Source of the DNA: an uncultured Bacilli bacterium
GTDB lineage: Bacteria > Bacillota_I > Bacilli_A > RF39 > UBA660
Assembly (NCBI GenBank): GCA_944363745.1
Contig: CALVVD010000023.1
Location: 1 to 11,281 of the forward strand
Direction of reading: 5' to 3'
Length of the DNA: 11,281 bases
A model generated the notes under the pieces. The model was given only the letters and a program-made list of their open reading frames with translations. It had not been told where the DNA came from and did no database searches. A program made the position numbers and the translations under genes. Shown piece after piece: positions 5,223 to 11,281 of this stretch; positions within the stretch are counted from its first letter, which is position 1, and every line of letters starts with the position of its first letter.

Positions 5223-7016
5223 ATGAAGAAAGTTATGAAAAAAATATATAGAAAAATAATAAGTTGGTTACCAACCAAGTTAGTAATAAATATTGAAACT
5301 TTAAGAGGGTATCACAAATTATGTGATTTAAACAATCCTATATATTTTGGTGAAAAAATCCAATGGCTAAAGCTATATGGTAATTTAGAAAAATATACTA
5401 ATTTTGCTGACAAGTACCTGGTAAGAGATTATATAACAGAAAAAGTTGGAGATAAATATTTAGTTAGACTACTAGGTGTTTTCGATAATGCTGAAGAAAT
5501 TAATTTTGAAAAATTACCTAACCAGTTTGTTATCAAGTTAAATACCGGTTCAGGTTTTAATATTGTTGTAACAGATAAACAGAAAATCAATTCAAACAAA
5601 ATAATAAGGCAATTAAATAAATGGATGAAAATAAATTATTTTAAAATAAAGAAAGAACCTCAATATAAAAATATACAGAAAAAAATTATTATCGAAGAAT
5701 ACATAAGTGATAAAGATGGAAAACTGAATGATTACAAATTTTTCTGTTTTGATGGAAAAGTTGAGTTCATTGAAGTGGATTCTGATCGTTTTGGCAATCA
5801 TACAATGGATTTTTTTGACAAAGATTGGAAGTTGCTACAATTAAAAAAAGGGAAGTATAAAAACTCTTCCAATCTTCCAAAAAGACCAGAAAAATTTAAT
5901 AAAATGATTAATATAGCAGAACAACTTGCATCTGATTTTCAGTTTGTAAGAGTTGACTTATATAATGTGGAAGGAAGTATCTATTTTGGTGAGTTAACGT
6001 TTACTCCAGCAGGAGGATTAACTAAATTTAATCCAATTGAAAAAGACAGAGAGTTTGCAAAAAAAATCATTACACAATCTACAAAAAAGATTTTACTAGC
6101 TGCATCTACATCTAAAAAGAAAAATAGATTAGATGGAGTAACTATTAAAAGCAGAGTTTTAGAGGAGTTTTTATTGAATCAAGAAGGAATCACTTTGTAC
6201 TCTGTAGATACTGACAACTATAAGCGAGATTTCTTTCCCATTATTTTAAAATTAGTATTTGGAATACGAAAGTGTGATAAAATAGTAATTTGTTCTTCTT
6301 CTCCTGGTGCGGCAAAACTATTGAGTTTTTTAAGAAAAATAAAATGTAAAAAGGAAATCTATTATTTTGTAGCAGGGGGAGTTATTGGCGATAAGATTAG
6401 AGATCATGTTTATGATATTAGAAATTATGCTTGTTTAACACATATTTTTGTTGAGTCTGAAAAGTTAAAAAAACAACTAAACAACTTGTCTCTTAATAAT
6501 GTGTCTCAATTAAATAATTTTCGATATATTAAGAAGTTTAAGAATAACTATAAAAACACTAATGAATACAAGTTTGTTTTTTTTGCAAGAGTAAATAAAC
6601 AAAAAGGTGTAGAAGAGTGTATTAGAGTTGTGCAAGATATTAATAAAAAGACAAAACATCATGTGACTTTGGATATTTATGGTCAATGTACTAGTGAATA
6701 TTTAGAAGAATTACAAAAAATGTTTGATGAAAATATACATTATAAAGGTGCTGTAACGCCAAATAATAAACGGGAATATGAAGTTTTGAGTGAATATGAT
6801 GTCTTGTTATTTCCTACAAAGTACTATAATGAGGGATTGCCTGGAACTATTATAGAAGCATATATTGCATCTTTAGCCATTGTTGCTAGTGAATGGAAAT
6901 ATGCACATGAATATATTAGTGATTCTAAAAACGGATATATATCTAACTTTAATGACTATAATGATTTTTACCAAAAAGCATTAAATATTTTGGACAGGAA
7001 AAAGATAGAAAAATAG
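5223..7016 (+). CDS. Fusion protein: TupA-like ATP-grasp domain plus GT4-type glycosyltransferase, C-terminally shortened
   Basis: Two domains sit in one 597-residue protein. Residues 1 to about 280 match the TupA-like ATP-grasp family: FGEKIQWLKLYGN and FADKYLVRDYI near the start, NQFVIKLNTGSG (100-111) as the nucleotide-binding loop, EEYISDKDGKLNDYKFFCFDGK, and FVRVDLYN with GELTFTPAGG (256-265). In this family the domain is thought to ligate an amino acid or similar carboxylate onto a glycan, as for teichuronopeptide TupA. Residues from about 288 form a GT-B glycosyltransferase: KKILLAAS with LDGVTIKSR, FFARVNKQKG (453-462) and an E-x7-E motif at E537/E545. No ATG or GTG occurs in frame between 6051 and 6170, so the GT part has no start of its own. 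TAG 7014-7016 ends the frame, but 20 more in-frame codons follow to TAA 7077. ATG 5223 is six bases after AGGTGA (5211-5216). The substrate is unknown. Confidence 0.85.
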   Translation: MKKVMKKIYRKIISWLPTKLVINIETLRGYHKLCDLNNPIYFGEKIQWLKLYGNLEKYTNFADKYLVRDYITEKVGDKYLVRLLGVFDNAEEINFEKLPNQFVIKLNTGSGFNIVVTDKQKINSNKIIRQLNKWMKINYFKIKKEPQYKNIQKKIIIEEYISDKDGKLNDYKFFCFDGKVEFIEVDSDRFGNHTMDFFDKDWKLLQLKKGKYKNSSNLPKRPEKFNKMINIAEQLASDFQFVRVDLYNVEGSIYFGELTFTPAGGLTKFNPIEKDREFAKKIITQSTKKILLAASTSKKKNRLDGVTIKSRVLEEFLLNQEGITLYSVDTDNYKRDFFPIILKLVFGIRKCDKIVICSSSPGAAKLLSFLRKIKCKKEIYYFVAGGVIGDKIRDHVYDIRNYACLTHIFVESEKLKKQLNNLSLNNVSQLNNFRYIKKFKNNYKNTNEYKFVFFARVNKQKGVEECIRVVQDINKKTKHHVTLDIYGQCTSEYLEELQKMFDENIHYKGAVTPNNKREYEVLSEYDVLLFPTKYYNEGLPGTIIEAYIASLAIVASEWKYAHEYISDSKNGYISNFNDYNDFYQKALNILDRKKIEK

Positions 7017-7079
7017 TTATCAAAAAGATTTAATATTGAGTATTTATTATCAGATTTTATAGTAGAATTGAAAAAGTAA
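7017..7079 (+). other. In-frame coding remnant after the TAG of the ATP-grasp/GT4 gene
   Basis: Directly after TAG 7014-7016 the same frame stays open for 20 codons, encoding LSKRFNIEYLLSDFIVELKK, then TAA at 7077-7079. The composition and helix-like pattern resemble the usual C-terminal end of GT4 enzymes. TAA 7077 would leave 15 bases to the next gene, like other spacings in this operon. The likely reading is that a nonsense change moved the stop upstream; readthrough is possible but not shown. Confidence 0.6.
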
Positions 7080-7094
7080 AAATAGGAGATTATT

Positions 7095-8207
7095 ATGAAA
7101 ATAGTACATGTTATTCATTGCTGCAATGCAGGAGGCGCAGAGGTTTTTGTAAAAAATTTAATTAAAGAGATGAAAAAATTAGAACCTAACAACCAATATC
7201 AGTTATGGGCATTACACGATTCATCTTCCTTATTTAATGGAAATAAAGAGGCTATAGAATACGAAAAAAAATATATAGATGAATTATTGGAAAACGGCAT
7301 TGAGGTTAAAAAAGTTAGTAAACAAAATGGTTTAGCTGGCAGATTTAAAATGATGCAAGACATCAATAAGTTATATAATAATTTTAAACCAGATATAATA
7401 AATTGCCATTTAGAAAGCGTTACTTTTAACGTGGTATCATCATTATTATTTAAAAGAGTTAAAATTTACGAAACTATTCACAATAGTATTATTAGACGAA
7501 AAACAATACATAAATATTTTTTGAATTTTAAAATTCAAAAATATATATCTATTGCAAAATGTGTTTCTGAAGTTATAAAAAGAGATATAAGAGTTTCTAA
7601 TGAAAAGATAAAGTTAATATATAACGGAATTGATGTAGAAAGATTCGATGTAACAAAAGACTTTAAAAATGATGCACATTCAATTATCGCGATTGGGCGT
7701 TTAACAAAACAAAAAAATCATTTACTTTTATTAAAATCTTACAAAGAAGTATGTCAGTTATGTGACATAAAAAAAATAAAAAAGCCAGTATTAAAGATAT
7801 ATGGAACAGGAGAATTGAAGGATGTTCTTATGACATATATTCGTGATAATAATTTGAAAAATGTTAAATTAATGGGTACTACAACTGAGGTTCCAACTGT
7901 ATTAAAAGAAAATGATATTTATGTTATGTCGTCGGATTGGGAAGGATTTTCTATTTCTTTGATTGAAGCTAAAACTGCTGGAATATCAATTATATGCACA
8001 GATGTAGGAGGCAACAATGAAATAATAGAAAACGGTAAAACAGGTTTTGTTACAGAAAAAGGAAACGCAGAACAATTAAAAGATTGTTTGATGAAACTAC
8101 TAATTCAAAAAGATTTACGCAGAAAATTTTATAATAATTGTAAAAATGAAAAAGAAAAATTTGATATTAAAAAGAGTGCTCAAGAATATTTAGAATTATA
8201 TAATTAA
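7095..8207 (+). CDS. Glycosyltransferase family 4 (GT-B fold)
   Basis: This 370-residue retaining glycosyltransferase probably extends the lipid-linked repeat unit on the cytoplasmic face of the membrane. MKIVHVIHCCNAGGAEVF at the N-terminus is the usual GT4 opening with the glycine-rich loop at G13-G14. The nucleotide-sugar domain starts with IAIGRLTKQKNH, with R202 and K207 in the expected phosphate-contacting positions. It contains IYGTGEL and the E-x7-E motif E283-GFSISLI-E291, followed by TDVGGNNEII and NGKTGFV. Length is normal and no membrane segment is seen. ATG 7095 follows TAGGAG (7083-7088) by six bases. It differs clearly from the GT4 half of the upstream fusion protein, so it is not a duplicate. 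The specific sugar is unknown. Confidence 0.93.
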   Translation: MKIVHVIHCCNAGGAEVFVKNLIKEMKKLEPNNQYQLWALHDSSSLFNGNKEAIEYEKKYIDELLENGIEVKKVSKQNGLAGRFKMMQDINKLYNNFKPDIINCHLESVTFNVVSSLLFKRVKIYETIHNSIIRRKTIHKYFLNFKIQKYISIAKCVSEVIKRDIRVSNEKIKLIYNGIDVERFDVTKDFKNDAHSIIAIGRLTKQKNHLLLLKSYKEVCQLCDIKKIKKPVLKIYGTGELKDVLMTYIRDNNLKNVKLMGTTTEVPTVLKENDIYVMSSDWEGFSISLIEAKTAGISIICTDVGGNNEIIENGKTGFVTEKGNAEQLKDCLMKLLIQKDLRRKFYNNCKNEKEKFDIKKSAQEYLELYN

Positions 8208-8213
8208 GATAAT

Positions 8214-8218
8214 AAAGG
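8214..8218 (+). promoter_or_regulatory. Ribosome-binding site that decides the wzy start
   Basis: AAAGG at 8214-8218 is 8 bases from ATG 8227. A GTG at 8218 is also in frame but lies within this site, so it cannot use it. ATG 8227 is therefore preferred. Confidence 0.65.
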
Positions 8219-8226
8219 TGATAGAC

Positions 8227-9609
8227 ATGAAACTGAACCAAAAATTAATTGTTACGATAGAAATAGTTTTGCTATTATTGCTAGGCATTAGTCATATATT
8301 ATCATTGTCTAGTGTAAACGTAATAATATCCATGATTATTTTGTTCTTATTTATTATATCTAATTTAAGAACAAATGTATTATTATTATTTACTGCTATA
8401 CCTTTTTTTAATTTATTTACTTCTAATATTGGATCAACTAGCTTATTTTATTTATATATAATTGTTTTCTTATTAAAGTATATTTTTGCAAATAAATATC
8501 ACTTTAATAAAAAGAAAATTTTAGTTTTTACTTTATTAATATTAGTCAGAATACCGAGTGGTGACTTTGTTTATTTAACTAAATGGGCATTATTACTTTC
8601 TGTGCTTGTTTTTACCTATAATGAAGACTTTTTTATTGAACAAAGCAATAAAATAGTAAGATATCTGTCTATTTCATTTGTTTTATCTTCAGTTTTTGGA
8701 TATTATATGCTACAAAATGGGCTTTCTATCTATACTAATTCTTATATATATATATCTTCCGAACTTACAGTTACTAGATTTGCAGGATTGGTTGGGGACT
8801 CAGTCTTTTATTCTCAATTTGCTGCGCTGCTGATTGCAGCAAATCTAGTAATAAATTATTATAATAATTCGGATAGGATTTTTAGATATATTATTGTTGC
8901 TATTTTGACATGTTTTATCATTTTAACATACTCAAAAACAGGATTAATTTTGGCATTAGTTTCTATTGTTATATATCTTATTGCATTAGTTTATAACAAT
9001 ATAAAAACAAGAAAAAAGATTATAAGTACTTTATTAATCGTAGTGGTTGCTATTTCATCAATGATAATAGGAGTTAATTATATTTTGGAACATACAAACA
9101 ACCTAATCATTAGTAATTATATTAATCGTTTTAGTGCATCAGACTTATTAACCGGAAGAAAAGAAGTTTATGAACACTATATAAACTTGTTAGAACACAA
9201 TTGGGGAACTCCATTTTTTTCAATGCCACAAGATGAATATCTATCCATTTTTACTACTAATGGAATTAATAAACTAAACAGAGCACATAACATCTATTTA
9301 GAAACGGTTTGTGCCTTTGGAATATTTACTTCAATAATTTTAATTGGATGGATATTTGTTAAAGTACTACAAGTATTGAAGAGCAAAAATCAAAAATTTT
9401 GTGTTTTACCAATGTTGATTATGTTAGCTAGTGGTTTTACATTACATGGACATTTTGAATTTCACTATTATTTTATTTTATCTATTGCATTGATGTATTT
9501 AAGCAAAAAAATTCTTGGTGCTATAACTAATAATACTAATGAAGATGTTGATATAAGAAAGGAAGTTAATAATGAAAAAACAGAGTTTAAAAAAGAATTA
9601 TATTTATAA
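8227..9609 (+). CDS. wzy: Polysaccharide repeat-unit polymerase (Wzy-like, O-antigen ligase/polymerase superfamily)
   Basis: This 460-residue integral membrane protein has roughly 11-13 hydrophobic segments spread over residues 7-430. One larger polar loop at about 285-358 is expected outside the membrane. Loop motifs fit the Wzy/WaaL superfamily: RFAGLVGD (184-191), SKTG (236-239), LTGRKEVY (308-315) and R352-A-H354-N355. In the Wzy-dependent pathway it joins flipped repeat units on undecaprenyl diphosphate. A ligase role is less likely given the Wzx, GT and CpsC-type neighbours. The soluble C-terminal tail (about 434-460) is charged, and its last 12 residues are encoded in DNA that overlaps the flippase gene. 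Such polymerases are highly divergent, so assignment rests on topology, motifs and context. Confidence 0.85.
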   Translation: MKLNQKLIVTIEIVLLLLLGISHILSLSSVNVIISMIILFLFIISNLRTNVLLLFTAIPFFNLFTSNIGSTSLFYLYIIVFLLKYIFANKYHFNKKKILVFTLLILVRIPSGDFVYLTKWALLLSVLVFTYNEDFFIEQSNKIVRYLSISFVLSSVFGYYMLQNGLSIYTNSYIYISSELTVTRFAGLVGDSVFYSQFAALLIAANLVINYYNNSDRIFRYIIVAILTCFIILTYSKTGLILALVSIVIYLIALVYNNIKTRKKIISTLLIVVVAISSMIIGVNYILEHTNNLIISNYINRFSASDLLTGRKEVYEHYINLLEHNWGTPFFSMPQDEYLSIFTTNGINKLNRAHNIYLETVCAFGIFTSIILIGWIFVKVLQVLKSKNQKFCVLPMLIMLASGFTLHGHFEFHYYFILSIALMYLSKKILGAITNNTNEDVDIRKEVNNEKTEFKKELYL

Positions 9610-11023
9610 TTTAATATATCAAATCATAGCTATTATACTTCCAATTATTACTACTCCCTATTTATCTAGAGTATTAGGAGCAAAAGGAATTGGTATATAT
9701 AGCTATACGCTTTCTATTGTCACATATTTTATTTTAATAGGAGCATTAGGAACCAATATGTATGCTCAAAGAGAGATGGCATGTTATCAAGATGATGTGG
9801 AAGGAAGAAGTAAAACTTTTAAAGAACTATTTTATATTAGACTTTGTTCTTTTTCCATTACGGCTATTGTATTTTTTCTTTGTTTTTGTATTTCAAATGA
9901 ATATGACATATATTATCGTATTTTATTGTTAGAAATATTTGCTAATATGATTGATATTACCTGGTTTTATCAGGGAATGGAGAATTTTAAAAAAGTAGTA
10001 GTAAAAAATCTTCTAATTAAATGTATTAGCATTTTTTCTATATTTATTTTTATTAGAAGTAAAAATGATGTATGGATTTATGTACTAATTTATGTATTAT
10101 CAAATTTAATAGGTAATTTATCTCTTTGGCTAGATCTTAAAAAATATTTGATAAAAGTAAAAAAAATAAATTTAAAAAAACATTTTAGGCCAATGTTATC
10201 TTTAATTGTTCCTCAAATAGCCATGTCAATATATAATGTTTTAGACAAAACAATGATTGGACTATTAGCAAAAGATATTAGTGAAGTAGGATATTATGAA
10301 CAGTCTCAAAAAATAACCAGATTGGCTGTAACAATAGTTACTGCTCTAGGTACGGTTATGATTCCCAGAATATCAAACGTCAATTCAAAAGGGGACACAA
10401 AAAAGCTACTGAATTATATATATAGTAGTTTTAACTTAGTATGGTTTTTATCAATTCCGATAACTTTTGGATTAATTGCTACTGCGGATAATTTTGTACC
10501 TTGGTTTTTTGGTAAGGAATTCGAAAAAGTAGCATTATTAATAAAAGTATGTTCACCGATAGCAATTTTTATAGGATTAGCTAATGTTATGGGGCAACAA
10601 TACTTAGTATCAACAAAACGGCAAAATCAGTATACATATGCTGTTGTTACTTCAGCTATTGTTAATTTTTTTGGTAATTTAATATTAATTCCAAAGTATG
10701 CAGCAATAGGTGCCACTATATCGTCTGTTTTTGCAGAATTAGTAGGAGTATGTGTTGAAATATACTTTATTCGAGATGTAATTAATATAAAATCTGCATT
10801 CCTTTTATCAAAAAAATACTTTATTGCTGCTATTATTATGCTTGTAGGACTAATGGCTATCGATTCATTTTTCCTTTCTTCAATGATGTCAACTGCGATA
10901 TTAGTTATAATTGGAATCACGATATATATGTTGGTGTTAATTATATTAAGAGATACTTTTGTTATTACGACATTAGAAAAAATAATTAATAAAATATGGA
11001 GGAAAAAGAAAGTAAATGAGTAA
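9572..11023 (+). CDS. wzx: Polysaccharide repeat-unit flippase (Wzx, MOP/PST superfamily)
   Basis: This 483-residue polytopic protein has about 12-14 transmembrane helices and should flip the undecaprenyl-diphosphate-linked repeat unit to the outer face of the membrane. The N-terminus, NYIYNLIYQIIAIILPIITT followed by PYLSRVLGAKGIGIYSY, is the classical Polysacc_synt pattern. NVLDKTMIGLLA and VGYYEQSQKITR in the middle are also typical of these flippases. The start ATG 9572 lies inside the end of wzy, 38 bases before its stop, with AAAGGA (9558-9563) eight bases upstream. The gene ends eight bases into the following acetyltransferase gene. Overlap on both sides suggests tight translational coupling of polymerase, flippase and modification enzyme. 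Confidence 0.92.
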   Translation: MKKQSLKKNYIYNLIYQIIAIILPIITTPYLSRVLGAKGIGIYSYTLSIVTYFILIGALGTNMYAQREMACYQDDVEGRSKTFKELFYIRLCSFSITAIVFFLCFCISNEYDIYYRILLLEIFANMIDITWFYQGMENFKKVVVKNLLIKCISIFSIFIFIRSKNDVWIYVLIYVLSNLIGNLSLWLDLKKYLIKVKKINLKKHFRPMLSLIVPQIAMSIYNVLDKTMIGLLAKDISEVGYYEQSQKITRLAVTIVTALGTVMIPRISNVNSKGDTKKLLNYIYSSFNLVWFLSIPITFGLIATADNFVPWFFGKEFEKVALLIKVCSPIAIFIGLANVMGQQYLVSTKRQNQYTYAVVTSAIVNFFGNLILIPKYAAIGATISSVFAELVGVCVEIYFIRDVINIKSAFLLSKKYFIAAIIMLVGLMAIDSFFLSSMMSTAILVIIGITIYMLVLIILRDTFVITTLEKIINKIWRKKKVNE

Positions 11024-11281
11024 ATTATTTGAAAAAGATATATATAGATATTATGGTAAATGTAATTTAACTTTAAGGGAAAGGCTTAAAATGCCTCCCG
11101 ATTTGCGTTTTATAAAATATTTTCGAAAAATACAATACAAAAAATCTTTATTTTGTTTAACTTATTTTTTGTTTAAGCATTATCAAAAAAAATATCATAT
11201 TCAAATTTCGAAAAAAACTAAAATTGGGGATAGTCTCTTTTTAGGCCATTATGGAAGAATTATATTCAATCTTAATTCTAT
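11016..11281 (+). CDS. Serine O-acetyltransferase-like enzyme (hexapeptide-repeat acetyltransferase), 3' end outside window
   Basis: Only the first 88 codons are in the window; the frame is still open at the edge. The N-terminal part, SKLFEKDIYRYYGKC followed by LTLRERLKMPPDLRFIKYFR, and the turn TKIGDSLFLGHYGRIIFN match capsule-locus proteins annotated as serine acetyltransferases (CysE-related). The left-handed beta-helix of hexapeptide repeats would begin about where the sequence stops. In polysaccharide loci such enzymes are usually thought to O-acetylate the glycan rather than make cysteine precursor; that is inference here. ATG 11016 overlaps the wzx stop by eight bases. The best Shine-Dalgarno is GGAGG at 10998-11002, 13 bases away, which is long, so coupling from wzx may matter. 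Confidence 0.82.
   Translation, partial: MSKLFEKDIYRYYGKCNLTLRERLKMPPDLRFIKYFRKIQYKKSLFCLTYFLFKHYQKKYHIQISKKTKIGDSLFLGHYGRIIFNLNS

Noticed and set aside
8745..8760. TA-dinucleotide run inside wzy as a phase-variation tract
   Set aside because: The run is short and interrupted and encodes ordinary Tyr/Ile residues within a membrane protein.
10627..10920. 97-codon reverse-strand open frame
   Set aside because: It lies fully inside wzx, has no ribosome-binding site and no family resemblance, and is a shadow of the hydrophobic coding strand.

Overview
The window is strongly AT-rich and uses the standard bacterial code: TGA is a stop in several genes and TGG encodes Trp. It has strong Shine-Dalgarno sites, a canonical sigma-A promoter and a CpsC/CpsD/CpsB-type phosphoregulatory trio. 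This points to a low-GC Firmicute (Clostridia, Erysipelotrichia or a related Bacilli lineage) rather than a Mycoplasma-type genome. The species cannot be fixed from the sequence.

Layout. Positions 1-77 hold a tRNA-Leu(UAG) that lacks only its first seven bases, followed by a hairpin and a probable terminator. Positions 207-1060 hold a solitary HNH-nuclease-like gene broken by a -1 frameshift in a run of seven A's. Positions 1061-1325 show no supported gene. A strong hairpin terminator (1326-1372), a near-perfect 29-bp inverted repeat (1381-1409) and an extended -10 sigma-A promoter (1404-1432) then introduce a long co-directional polysaccharide operon that runs off the right edge.

The operon encodes a Wzx/Wzy-dependent capsule or exopolysaccharide pathway. 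The first block (1465-4379) is the regulatory and initiation module: a Wzz-like membrane modulator (CpsC), a tyrosine autokinase (CpsD), a PHP-family tyrosine phosphatase (CpsB) and a phosphoglycosyl transferase that loads the first sugar onto undecaprenyl phosphate. A hairpin terminator at 4380-4410 separates this module from the serotype-type block: a GT2 glycosyltransferase, an unusual TupA-like ATP-grasp/GT4 fusion protein, a GT4 glycosyltransferase, the Wzy polymerase, the Wzx flippase and the start of a serine-acetyltransferase-like gene. Together they would build a lipid-linked repeat unit in the cytoplasm, possibly add an amino acid and an acetyl group, flip it and polymerise it outside, with chain length and output set by CpsC/CpsD/CpsB phosphorylation.

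Most notable points: the ATP-grasp/GT4 fusion with no internal start codon; an in-frame TAG followed by 20 further in-frame codons at the end of that gene; the inverted repeat that overlaps the -35 of the only clear operon promoter; the intra-operon terminator; and the frameshifted HNH gene next to a tRNA.
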